Shown: positions 25,836-33,501 of the stretch, piece after piece
Numbering within the stretch: position 1 is the first letter of the stretch
Layout of the letters: each line of letters opens with the position of its first letter
Assembly (NCBI GenBank): GCA_020692215.1
Contig: JAIMKW010000003.1
Location: 313,059-377,058, forward strand
DNA: 64,000 nucleotides
Source: Sandarakinorhabdus sp.
Lineage (GTDB): Bacteria > Pseudomonadota > Alphaproteobacteria > Sphingomonadales > Sphingomonadaceae
Direction: 5' to 3'
Notes under the pieces: model-generated
Database searches by the model: none
The model's input: the letters and a program-made list of their open reading frames with translations, nothing else
Told to the model about the DNA's origin: nothing
Position numbers and translations under genes: made by a program

Positions 25836-26410
25836 TCCGGCGGCGCTTCGTCCTCGCTGGCGTCGTCGTCGCCGCCACACTTGCGACGCTGACCGTTCGG
25901 CCCGCGCATTACGCGGTGTGGAATGCGACTGCCTCTGTGCCGATCGGGCTTTACGCTATCCGTGGCAAGGCAAGCCTGCACGTCGGCGAGCGCGTTGCCA
26001 TCGAACCGCCGCCCGAACTGCGCCGCTTGCTCTCGGAGCGGCATTACCTTCCGACCGGCGTGCCGCTGCTGAAGCGCATCGCCGCTGTGCGCGGCCAGCG
26101 CGTCTGCCGCTTCGCGCATGGCATCACCATCGATGGCCAATATGTCGGCGCGGCGCGTGCGCGCGACCGCCTGGGCCGCGCGCTGCCCGTCTGGGCCGGC
26201 TGCCATATGCTGCGCACGGGCGAGCTGTTTGTGATGAACCCGGCTGCGCCCGACAGTTTTGATGGACGCTATTTCGGCGTGCTGCACATGGCCGATGTGA
26301 TCGGCCGCGCGACACCGGTTTGGACCGATGAAGCGGGCGATGGCGACCATGTCTGGTTCGCCGATTCCCGTGCTTCCGATGCTTCCCCAACCACAACCCA
26401 AGGAGACTGA
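25832..26410 (+). CDS. traF: TraF-type S26 signal peptidase
   Basis: 192-residue conjugative-transfer peptidase of the S26 family. It has an N-terminal membrane anchor (residues 7-22), the catalytic Ser motif SVPIG (S35), and the general-base Lys in LLKRIAAVRG (K81). In RP4, TraF processes and cyclises pilin TrbC, and a trbC gene is present at 43099. ATG 25832 overlaps the DUF2840 stop. It lies upstream of DUF736, transglycosylase and relaxase genes in one operon. All expected active-site residues are present. Confidence 0.88.
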   Translation: MIRRRFVLAGVVVAATLATLTVRPAHYAVWNATASVPIGLYAIRGKASLHVGERVAIEPPPELRRLLSERHYLPTGVPLLKRIAAVRGQRVCRFAHGITIDGQYVGAARARDRLGRALPVWAGCHMLRTGELFVMNPAAPDSFDGRYFGVLHMADVIGRATPVWTDEAGDGDHVWFADSRASDASPTTTQGD

Positions 26411-26413
26411 ACC

Positions 26414-26743
26414 ATGCGTATTGGAACATTCATTGCCGCCGATGGCGGCTTTGTCGGGCATCTGCATACGCTGACGCTCGACATCGATCTTGTCCTCTTG
26501 TCCGCTGACCCGTCGGACAGCGAGAACGCTGCAGACTTTCGCGTGATTGCCGATGAAGGCGACGAGGCGCGCGAAGTCGGCGCGGGCTGGAAGCATGTCG
26601 GCGAGAAGGCCGGTGACTATGTCAGCGTCCAGATCGACGATCCTTCGTTCGTCCAGCCGCTGCGTGCCAACCTGTTCAAGGGCGATGACAATGGACACGT
26701 TCTGGTCTGGTCGCGCCCGTCGCGGCGCGAAAAGGCGGACTGA
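26414..26743 (+). CDS. DUF736 family protein (second copy)
   Basis: 109-residue DUF736 protein (MRIGTFIAADGGFVGHL; GAGWKHVGEKAGDYVSVQID; DDPSFVQPLRANLF; LVWSRPSR). It is clearly diverged from the first copy at 21835. It lies 3 bp after traF and 3 bp before the transglycosylase gene, so it is part of the transfer operon. A role in transfer is implied by constant linkage only. Confidence 0.85.
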   Translation: MRIGTFIAADGGFVGHLHTLTLDIDLVLLSADPSDSENAADFRVIADEGDEAREVGAGWKHVGEKAGDYVSVQIDDPSFVQPLRANLFKGDDNGHVLVWSRPSRREKAD

Positions 26744-26746
26744 GCC

Positions 26747-27448
26747 ATGCAACTGCGCCGTTTAGGCTTCGCCGCTTTCGCCGCAATCGCCCTGTTCGGC
26801 GCCGCGCCTGCCCTCGGGCAGGACGCTGCCGAACAGGCTGCGCCGCGCACCGTCGACATCGCTTCGCACGTCGCCGAGGCGTCACAGCGCTTCGGCATCC
26901 CAGAGCACTGGATCTACGCAGTGATGCGCACCGAAAGTGCGGGCCGGATTGGTGCGGTGTCGTCCAAAGGTGCGCAGGGTCTAATGCAGCTGATGCCCGC
27001 AACCTGGGCGCGCCAGCGCGCCCGGTTCGGGCTTGGTACAGACCCGTTCAACCCCCGCGACAACATCATGGCAGGCACGTCCTATCTTCGCGAGATGTAT
27101 GACAGCTACGGTGCCTCCGGCTTCCTTGCCGCCTATAATGCAGGGCCGGGCCGCTACGAACAGTGGCGCGATGGTGGTCGCCAGCTTCCCGCCGAAACCC
27201 GCGCCTATGTCACCAAGATTGCACCGATGCTGCAAACAGGCAGCGCGGCACCAGTCGTTGCCAGCGCATCGCCTGTGCGGCCGATTGGCTCATCCTGGAC
27301 ACAGAGCCAGCTCTTTGTGGTGCGCGGAGATGCAGAGCGGCAAGCATCCGGCAGCTTCGCCGCCGCCGCGCCGCCGACTTCCATTCCCACTTCGGCTGCT
27401 CCCCTGAACGGCCTCTTCGCGCCCGTTTCGGGGAGCCGTTCGCAGTGA
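26747..27448 (+). CDS. Lytic transglycosylase
   Basis: 233-residue VirB1/TrbN-like murein hydrolase with a signal peptide (LGFAAFAAIALFGAAPALG) and an SLT domain. The catalytic Glu is E63 in MRTESAGRIGAVSSKG, followed by GLMQLMPATW and the AAYNAGPGRYEQW signature. The C-terminal 60 residues are a low-complexity Ala/Ser/Pro tail. It would open peptidoglycan for the mating channel. It is the last gene before the relaxase gene, separated by a repeat-rich gap. Confidence 0.9.
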   Translation: MQLRRLGFAAFAAIALFGAAPALGQDAAEQAAPRTVDIASHVAEASQRFGIPEHWIYAVMRTESAGRIGAVSSKGAQGLMQLMPATWARQRARFGLGTDPFNPRDNIMAGTSYLREMYDSYGASGFLAAYNAGPGRYEQWRDGGRQLPAETRAYVTKIAPMLQTGSAAPVVASASPVRPIGSSWTQSQLFVVRGDAERQASGSFAAAAPPTSIPTSAAPLNGLFAPVSGSRSQ

Positions 27449-27486
27449 TCGCCCATTTGTCGTTCTGGCGCGTCTTGGCGTGGATT

Positions 27487-27628
27487 GGCGCAGAATTGTG
27501 CGAAAGGTCGGCTGCAGGAGAAGAAGGTTCAGGAGGATGGCAAGATAAAAGCGGAGCCAGCCGCTGGGGTGTGGGGGCGCAGAATTGTGAGCTTTCCAGA
27601 GCCAGCCGCCGCACACCCCGGCTGGCTC
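27487..27628 (+). other. Candidate oriT upstream of relaxase gene
   Basis: The 247-bp gap before the relaxase gene holds a 14-bp direct repeat GGCGCAGAATTGTG (27487-27500, 27576-27589). It also holds a long inverted repeat, GAGCCAGCCG plus GGGGTGTG (27554-27573) facing CACACCCC plus GGCTGGCTC (27612-27628); the left arm has a 2-bp insertion. Direct plus inverted repeats next to a relaxase gene are the usual form of oriT. No nic site can be assigned by eye. Confidence 0.55.
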
Positions 27629-27695
27629 TGTTTCGAGCAATCGACGCATTTCCGCCACGCAATGAGCCAGCCGCCAATCATTTGCCCTTGCAGCC

Positions 27696-29441
27696 ATGAG
27701 CGACGATGATTTCGAGATCAGGCCGGGGCGCATCCGTGATCGCAGCGCTGGCCAGAGCAAAGCGCGCACACTCAAAGCCCAGCTTCGTGCTCTCGCCAAC
27801 CGGTCAGGCCATGGTGCCCGGGGATATGGTTCCGGATCGCGGCGCGGAACTGGTCGCCATGCGCGGGGGCGGATCGCCAGTCTGCGCGCAAGCTCGCGCG
27901 CCAGCCAGCGGCGCGTCACCGTCAAAGCACGGATCGTGCGACATAGCGGATGGCGCTTCTCCGCGGCGCCGCTCGCTCAGCACCTGACCTATCTCAAGCG
28001 CGATGGTGTCACCCGGGACGGGAAGGATGCCGAACTGTTCGGCAGCGGCGATGATCCCATTCATGGCAATGCCTTCGCTGAACGTTGCGCCGATGACCGG
28101 CATCACTTCCGCTTCATCGTCTCTCCCGAAGACGCAGCCGAACTTGCCGATGTTCGGACCTTCACCCGCGAACTGATGGCCGATATGGAAAAGGATCTCG
28201 GCACCAGTCTCGACTGGGTCGCGGTAGATCATTGGAACACTGACAATCCGCACATCCACATTCTGGTGCGTGGGCGCGCCGATGATGGCCGCGATCTCGT
28301 CATCGATCGCAGCTATATCAGCGAGGGGATGCGGGCCCGTGCCGAGCAGCGCGTGACATTGGAGCTGGGCGTACGTGCCGAACGGGACATCGACCGGACC
28401 TTGAGCCAGGAGGTCCAGGCCGACCGCTGGACCAGCCTCGACCGCCGCCTGCGCGCGATCGGCGACGACCTTGGTGGCGTGATCGACCTACGCCCGGATC
28501 CGCAATGCACCGTCAACCCGACCAACCAGCATCTCATCGGACGCGCCGCCAAACTCGAACGCATGGGGCTGGCAGACCGGATTGCCCCTGGATGCTGGCG
28601 GTTGAAGCCGGGGCTTGAACAGTCACTGCGCGATCTTGGTACTCGGGGTGACATTATCAAAACGATGCACCGGGCCATGACCGGGCAAGGCCTCGCCGCC
28701 GAACCCAGTCGCTTCGCGATGTATGAGGGAGCGGCACCCGAACCCGTCATCGGGCGATTGGTCGAGCGTGGCCTGCACAACGAACTGACCGGCCAAGCTT
28801 ATGCCGTGCTCGATGGCGCCGATGGCCGCGTCCATCATCTCAAATTCTCCGGCATCGACATGACTGGTGATGCCGCGTCCGGCAGCATCGTCGAGCTTCG
28901 CATCTGGACCGACCGCCGCGGCCGTGAACAATCCTCGCTCTGGACCCATTCCGATCTCGACCTTGCGGGCCAAGAGCGCGCCAGAGGATCGACCTGGCTC
29001 GACAAGCAATTGATCACCTCCGAACCGCTGACGCTCGGCGCAGGATTTGGCAGCGAAATCGAAACGGCCAAGGCTCGCCGTCTAGTGTATCTGGAAAGTG
29101 AAGGTCTTGTCCAGCGACGCGGCGACCGCTTCGTGCTGTCGCGCAATCTGCTCGGAACGCTGCGCGAGCGCGACCTTGCCGAAGCAGGGGCTTCTCTCTC
29201 GCGCGAACACAATCTGCCTTATCGTCAAGGCCGACCGCAAGGCGATGTGTCGGGCGTCTATCGCGGGCGCGTCCAGCTTGCCTCCGGGCGCTTTGCGATG
29301 ATCGACGACGGACTCGGTTTCTCGCTCGTTCCTTGGTCGAAGCAGCTCGACCGGCATTTGGGGCAATATGTGAGTGGGAACGCACGATCGGGCGGCGGGA
29401 TCGAGTGGACGCTTGGCAGGAGCCGTTCGATCGAGATCTGA
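27696..29441 (+). CDS. VirD2/RlxS-type relaxase (DUF3363)
   Basis: 581-residue relaxase. The N-terminal third is basic (SRASQRRVTVKARIVRH), and the nuclease core carries the HxH metal motif NPHIHILVRG at about residue 185, preceded by SLDWVAVDHWNTDN. The C-terminal region is DUF3363-type, with MTGQGLAAEP and a final VPWSKQLDRHLG. It would nick oriT and pilot the strand into the recipient via TraG and the Trb channel. The position after traF, DUF736 and transglycosylase genes matches rlxS of the Mesorhizobium element. Confidence 0.9.
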   Translation: MSDDDFEIRPGRIRDRSAGQSKARTLKAQLRALANRSGHGARGYGSGSRRGTGRHARGRIASLRASSRASQRRVTVKARIVRHSGWRFSAAPLAQHLTYLKRDGVTRDGKDAELFGSGDDPIHGNAFAERCADDRHHFRFIVSPEDAAELADVRTFTRELMADMEKDLGTSLDWVAVDHWNTDNPHIHILVRGRADDGRDLVIDRSYISEGMRARAEQRVTLELGVRAERDIDRTLSQEVQADRWTSLDRRLRAIGDDLGGVIDLRPDPQCTVNPTNQHLIGRAAKLERMGLADRIAPGCWRLKPGLEQSLRDLGTRGDIIKTMHRAMTGQGLAAEPSRFAMYEGAAPEPVIGRLVERGLHNELTGQAYAVLDGADGRVHHLKFSGIDMTGDAASGSIVELRIWTDRRGREQSSLWTHSDLDLAGQERARGSTWLDKQLITSEPLTLGAGFGSEIETAKARRLVYLESEGLVQRRGDRFVLSRNLLGTLRERDLAEAGASLSREHNLPYRQGRPQGDVSGVYRGRVQLASGRFAMIDDGLGFSLVPWSKQLDRHLGQYVSGNARSGGGIEWTLGRSRSIEI

Positions 29442-29472
29442 TCCTGGCGAAAATCGGTGCCTTGCGGCGATC

Positions 29473-29505
29473 TTGACAATCGCACCATTTGATGCGTATA
29501 TACGC
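29473..29505 (+). promoter_or_regulatory. Strong promoter with palindromic operator for Xre/RES pair
   Basis: TTGACA (29473-29478) and TATATA (29497-29502) with an 18-bp spacer form a good sigma-70-type promoter. The -10 is embedded in a perfect 12-bp palindrome GCGTATATACGC (29494-29505), a likely autoregulatory site of the antitoxin. The gene starts at 29522 after AGGAG. Confidence 0.65.
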
Positions 29506-29521
29506 GTCAGGAGAAACGAAA

Positions 29522-29959
29522 ATGGCAAGTGCAGCAATCACGGATCGAGTGGCTCCGATAGCCGCAGGCCTACAAACCTTCTCAGGCGATGGTGACCGCA
29601 AGCGCCTGACCGGCGCTGCCATCAAGGCGGTGCTGCGGCTCGTCAATGCCTGGGATGGCAGCAATGCCGAGGGTGCCGCGTTGCTCGGTGTCTCCGAAAG
29701 CACATGGGACCGGATCAAGGCCGGCAAGTGGGATGGCACCTTGAGCCAGGACCAGCTGACCCGCGCCTCGGCGCTGATCGGTGTGTTCAAGGGCCTGCAC
29801 TTGCTCTTTGCCGACTCGATGGCCGACCGCTGGCCACGCCTACCCAATCGCGCGCCAGTGTTCGGTACCAAGACTCCGGTCGAAGCAATGATCGAAGGCG
29901 GCATTCCCCGCATGCTCGAAACCCGGCAGTATATCGACGCGCTGCGTGGCGGGCTCTGA
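29522..29959 (+). CDS. Xre/MbcA/ParS-type antitoxin (DUF2384)
   Basis: 145-residue antitoxin. An Xre-like helical N-terminus (KAVLRLVNAWDGSNAEGAALLG, ESTWDRIKAG) is followed by the MbcA/ParS toxin-binding region (ALIGVFKGLHLLF, WPRLPNRAPVFGTKTPVEAMIEGG). This family pairs with RES-domain toxins, one of which overlaps its 3' end by 14 bp. A palindromic operator covers its promoter, consistent with conditional autorepression. It interrupts the relaxase-traG interval as a likely element-stabilising cassette. Confidence 0.85.
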   Translation: MASAAITDRVAPIAAGLQTFSGDGDRKRLTGAAIKAVLRLVNAWDGSNAEGAALLGVSESTWDRIKAGKWDGTLSQDQLTRASALIGVFKGLHLLFADSMADRWPRLPNRAPVFGTKTPVEAMIEGGIPRMLETRQYIDALRGGL

Positions 29960-30647
29960 GACGGAGTCCGCGCTGCCGCTGGTGCGCGAGGCCTTCCCAC
30001 GAACCATCAGGCTGGTGGCCAGCGCACGGCTGCGCGATGCGGTGCTGGCACCGCTGGCAGACGATGTTGACGAACTTGCGCTGCTTGCCGAAGTCGAGGG
30101 CGCGACCAGCGGGCGCTTAGTAGCCGAGGAACGCGGGCTTGGCGCTCTCAGCCCCGAAGAACTTGTTCACAGCGTTCCGCATGCCCGCTTCATCAATGCG
30201 AGCTTCGCATATGCCAAACCGCGTGAGCCGATGCGCTTCAACCCTGCTGACCGCGGTGCTTGGTATGCGGCGCTCGCCGTCGAAACTTGCGTGGCCGAAG
30301 TCGGGCATCATCTGACCAAGGCGCTCGCAGACGCTGGCGATTTCAACGCGGTCGTCGAATATGGCGAAATGCTTGCGAGCATGGCAGGCGTGTTCGTCGA
30401 TCTGCGCGAGGTCGCAGGCCATCCGGCGCTCGATCCGGATACCCCCGCCGGCTACGCCGCAGGCAATGTCCTGGCCGCACATGCCCGCGTCGAGGGGCAC
30501 AATGGCATCATCTATCCCTCGGTTCGTCATGCCGGGGGCACTTGCATCGCCGCGCTCTGGCCAAATGTCGTTCAGTCGGCAGTGCAGGGAGCCATGGTGC
30601 GACTGACCTGGTCTGGCACTCCCGACTATGCTTGGGAACCGATCTAG
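29946..30647 (+). CDS. RES-domain toxin
   Basis: 233-residue RES-family protein, with RFNPADRGAWYAALAVETCVAEV at the core (conserved Arg, Tyr and Glu) and a downstream conserved Ser/His region. RES toxins degrade NAD+ (MbcT acts as an NAD+ phosphorylase). It follows its DUF2384 antitoxin with overlapping frames, giving a complete toxin-antitoxin pair that probably selects for retention of the element. Enzymatic identity is from family knowledge; exact residues were not tested. Confidence 0.85.
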   Translation: MAGSETESALPLVREAFPRTIRLVASARLRDAVLAPLADDVDELALLAEVEGATSGRLVAEERGLGALSPEELVHSVPHARFINASFAYAKPREPMRFNPADRGAWYAALAVETCVAEVGHHLTKALADAGDFNAVVEYGEMLASMAGVFVDLREVAGHPALDPDTPAGYAAGNVLAAHARVEGHNGIIYPSVRHAGGTCIAALWPNVVQSAVQGAMVRLTWSGTPDYAWEPI

Positions 30648-30760
30648 CGGCCTGCGCTGCCATTTTCATTCATGCGCCAGGGCCCTCGGGCGGCAGCAAG
30701 TCACTTGCCAATCACCAACAAACTTGCCGACCACCGCCTGAATCAAATGGGAGTTGGGCC

Positions 30761-32749
30761 ATGTCGGCTGCGAAGATTCTCTGGGGCCAAGTGCTGGCCG
30801 TCTTCATCATCATCCTGGCGAGCGTGTGGGCGGCCACCCAGTGGACCGCATCGGCACTTGGCTTCCAACCCGAGCTGGGCGCACCCTGGTTCTCGCTGTT
30901 CGGCCATCCGGTCTACCGCCCCTATGACCTGTTCTGGTGGTGGTTCTCCTATGATGCCTATGCGCCGCAGATTTTCGACAAGGGCGGGATGATCGCAACC
31001 TCGGGCGGGTTCGTCGCTATCGTGGTCGCCATCGCCATGTCGGTCTGGCGCGGCCGTGAGAACCGCAATGCCAATACCTACGGCACGGCACGCTGGGCGA
31101 CTCGCGACGACATGCGCAAGGCTGGACTGCTGGCTGACACCGGCGTGGTGCTTGGCCAGTTCCAGAACAATTACCTGCGCCACGATGGCGCTGAACATGT
31201 TCTCTGCTTCGCCCCGACCCGTTCGGGCAAGGGCGTCGGCCTTGTCATTCCCAGTCTGCTCACCTGGCCGGGCACAGCCATCGTTCACGACATCAAGGGC
31301 GAGAACTGGGATATCACCGCCGGGTTCCGAAGCACCTTCAGCCGCACGCTGCGATTCGATCCAACCAGTCTCGACTCCGCCGCCTACAATCCGCTGCTCG
31401 AGGTGCGCCGCGGCATCAATGAAGTGCGCGATGTCCAGAACATCGCCGACATCCTGGTCGATCCCGAGGGTAGCCTCGAAAAGCGCAATCACTGGGAGAA
31501 GACCAGCCATGCGCTGCTAGTCGGTGCGATCCTTCATGTTCTCTATGCCGGTGCTGACAAATCGCTCGCCGGTGTCGCGGCCTTCCTCTCCAATCCCGAC
31601 GAGACCATCGAGAACACGCTCTACGCAATGATGGACACACCGCATTTGGGAGAGGCTGGCCCGCATCCGGTCGTCGCCAGCGCAGCGCGTGAACTGCTCA
31701 ACAAGTCCGACAACGAGAGGTCGGGTGTGCTGTCGACTGCCATGTCCTTTCTCGGCCTCTATCGCGATCCGGTGATCGCCAAGGTTACCAGCCATTCCGA
31801 TTGGCGAATTGCCGATCTCGTCAGTGGCAGGCCTGCCTCGCTCTACCTTGTCGTGCCGCCTTCCGACATCAGCCGGACCAAACCGCTGATCCGGCTGATC
31901 CTCAACCAGATTGGACGCCGACTGACCGAAGATTTTGACCCAGCCACCAAACGCCAGCGCGTGCTTTTGATGCTCGACGAATTTCCGGCGCTGGGTAGGC
32001 TCGATTTCTTCGAGAGCGCGCTGGCGTTCATGGCGGGCTACGGACTCAAGGCGTTCCTGATTGCCCAGTCACTCAATCAGATCGAGCGCGCCTATGGACA
32101 GAACAACGCCATTCTCGACAATTGCCATGTCCGCGTGGCCTTCGCGACCAACGACGAGCGCACCGCCAAGCGCGTCTCGGAATCCTTGGGTACGACCACC
32201 GAGCAACGCTCGATGAAGAACTATGCCGGGCATCGGCTGTCACCTTGGCTCGGCCATCTGATGATCTCGCGCTCCGAAACGGCGCGGGCTCTGCTCACCC
32301 CTGGCGAGATCCTGCAGCTGCCCAAGACTGATGAGGTTGTACTCATGTCTGGTGCGCCGCCGATCAAGGCGAAGAAGGCGAGATACTATGCCGACCGACG
32401 ACTACAGGGTCGTGTGGTCAATGCACCGGCAAGCTGTGGGCAATGGCATGGGACCGCGCCGACAGATGACTGGAGCACTCTGCCACCAGTCGAGCCCGAC
32501 CCTGACTTGGCAGAAGAGCATCGGCGCAAGCTCGATTCAGCCAATGGCGGGTTGCGGCGCGAACCGGAATTGCCCGAGCATGTTGAGGTCATCGCTAGGC
32601 CAAAAGCACCATCGTCCGAGTTCGAATTTCCTGACGCTGACAGCGCCGATGTTGACCAAGCTGCTGCCGCCAGCGAGCGCATCCGCCGAACAATGGAGCG
32701 CAGCGCACGGCAGGCGTCGCTCGACTTAGGTGACGGGATCGACATGTGA
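30761..32749 (+). CDS. traG: TraG/VirD4 coupling protein
   Basis: 662-residue type IV coupling protein. Two N-terminal membrane segments (about residues 9-27 and 80-95) are followed by the ATPase domain with Walker A PTRSGKGVG (residues 152-160), IVHDIKGENWD, and Walker B LLMLDEFPALG. It links the relaxosome to the Trb channel. ATG 30761 gives MSAAKILWGQVLAVF; the frame is open further upstream but overlaps the RES gene. The copG start overlaps its stop. Confidence 0.92.
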   Translation: MSAAKILWGQVLAVFIIILASVWAATQWTASALGFQPELGAPWFSLFGHPVYRPYDLFWWWFSYDAYAPQIFDKGGMIATSGGFVAIVVAIAMSVWRGRENRNANTYGTARWATRDDMRKAGLLADTGVVLGQFQNNYLRHDGAEHVLCFAPTRSGKGVGLVIPSLLTWPGTAIVHDIKGENWDITAGFRSTFSRTLRFDPTSLDSAAYNPLLEVRRGINEVRDVQNIADILVDPEGSLEKRNHWEKTSHALLVGAILHVLYAGADKSLAGVAAFLSNPDETIENTLYAMMDTPHLGEAGPHPVVASAARELLNKSDNERSGVLSTAMSFLGLYRDPVIAKVTSHSDWRIADLVSGRPASLYLVVPPSDISRTKPLIRLILNQIGRRLTEDFDPATKRQRVLLMLDEFPALGRLDFFESALAFMAGYGLKAFLIAQSLNQIERAYGQNNAILDNCHVRVAFATNDERTAKRVSESLGTTTEQRSMKNYAGHRLSPWLGHLMISRSETARALLTPGEILQLPKTDEVVLMSGAPPIKAKKARYYADRRLQGRVVNAPASCGQWHGTAPTDDWSTLPPVEPDPDLAEEHRRKLDSANGGLRREPELPEHVEVIARPKAPSSEFEFPDADSADVDQAAAASERIRRTMERSARQASLDLGDGIDM

Positions 32750-33153
32750 AGTTGAAACGGACCTTTCGTCTGCCGCCTGACGTGATCGATCAGCTTGCCG
32801 AATTTGCGCTGCGAAAACGGGTTGGTCAGCCCGATATTGTCGAAGCCGCATTGCGGTCGTTCATGTCTCCGGACAGCTCGGAGCAACTCGAAGCCGTACT
32901 CAGCCGCCGCCTCGATCGCATCGACCGGCACCTTGGGCGGCTCGATGAGCAGACCGAGATCACAACCGAAGCGTTGGCCCTGTTCGTCCGGTTCTGGCTG
33001 ACCGCCAATCCTCCCCTTCCTGACAGCGGGCATGCTGCTGCTCAGTCGCAAGGGAAGGAGCGGTACGAGGGCTTTGTCGAGGCGCTCGCTCGAAAGCTGC
33101 ATACAAGCTCCAGACTCATCGGCGATACCGCACTGAAGGCGAAAAGGAACTAA
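32746..33153 (+). CDS. CopG-family ribbon-helix-helix protein
   Basis: 135-residue CopG-like regulator. GTG 32746 overlaps the traG stop (GTGA). The N-terminal ribbon-helix-helix is KRTFRLPPDVIDQLAEFALRK then VGQPDIVEAALRSF; the remainder is a helical tail. In this ICE family copG normally lies between traG and trbB. Here 9 kb of cargo separates it from trbB, so the insertion occurred just behind its stop. Confidence 0.82.
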   Translation: MKLKRTFRLPPDVIDQLAEFALRKRVGQPDIVEAALRSFMSPDSSEQLEAVLSRRLDRIDRHLGRLDEQTEITTEALALFVRFWLTANPPLPDSGHAAAQSQGKERYEGFVEALARKLHTSSRLIGDTALKAKRN

Positions 33154-33155
33154 TT

Positions 33156-33209
33156 CCAGATTTCTGGCTTTCCGGGTTGCAAGAAAACCAGAAATCTGGG
33201 ATTCTTGCA
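33156..33209. promoter_or_regulatory. Nested palindromes upstream of the small RHH-like gene
   Basis: CCAGATTTCTGG (33156-33167) is repeated in inverse as CCAGAAATCTGG (33188-33199). The second copy is the core of a 32-bp imperfect palindrome (33178-33209) with outer arms TGCAAGAA and TTCTTGCA. It begins 2 bp after the copG stop. Likely roles are an operator for the gene at 33258 or a recombination/partition site. Confidence 0.5.
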
Positions 33210-33257
33210 GAAAATCAAGGTCGGACTGGGCCGGCTGCGAAGGTGAAGGGGGGCTCG

Positions 33258-33449
33258 ATGGCGAACAGACAAGCGGCTGCGCCCGCCAATGATGAAGGCA
33301 CTGAGTCCGGCAAAGGGACTTCCCTCAACTTCAAAGTTGATCCGGATTTCAAAAAAGAATTCAAAGGGTTCGCTGTAGCTCAAGGGATCAGCATGACCGA
33401 TCTTCTCAAGGAGGGTTACGCGCTCTCCAAAAAAGAACGGCAGAAATGA
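33258..33449 (+). CDS. Small ribbon-helix-helix-like protein
   Basis: 63-residue protein. It has a polar N-terminal tail (MANRQAAAPANDEGTESG) and a C-terminal NFKVDPDFKKEFKGFAVAQG and SMTDLLKEGYALSKKE. This pattern (beta strand, two helices) is that of ParG/CopG-type DNA-binding proteins. ATG 33258 follows a GAAGGGGGG box. Nested palindromes just upstream suggest autoregulation. It is the first gene of the cargo segment; partition or regulatory function is inferred, with no ParA nearby. Confidence 0.65.
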   Translation: MANRQAAAPANDEGTESGKGTSLNFKVDPDFKKEFKGFAVAQGISMTDLLKEGYALSKKERQK

Positions 33450-33501
33450 TCATGCAATCGGTCAGGCCAGCACGCACCGCACCAATATTGCGGTGTCCGC
33501 T

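Noticed and set aside
27485..27709. Plus-strand frame of 74 codons in the transglycosylase-relaxase gap
   Set aside because: It runs through the direct and inverted repeats and overlaps the relaxase start; composition and family evidence are absent.
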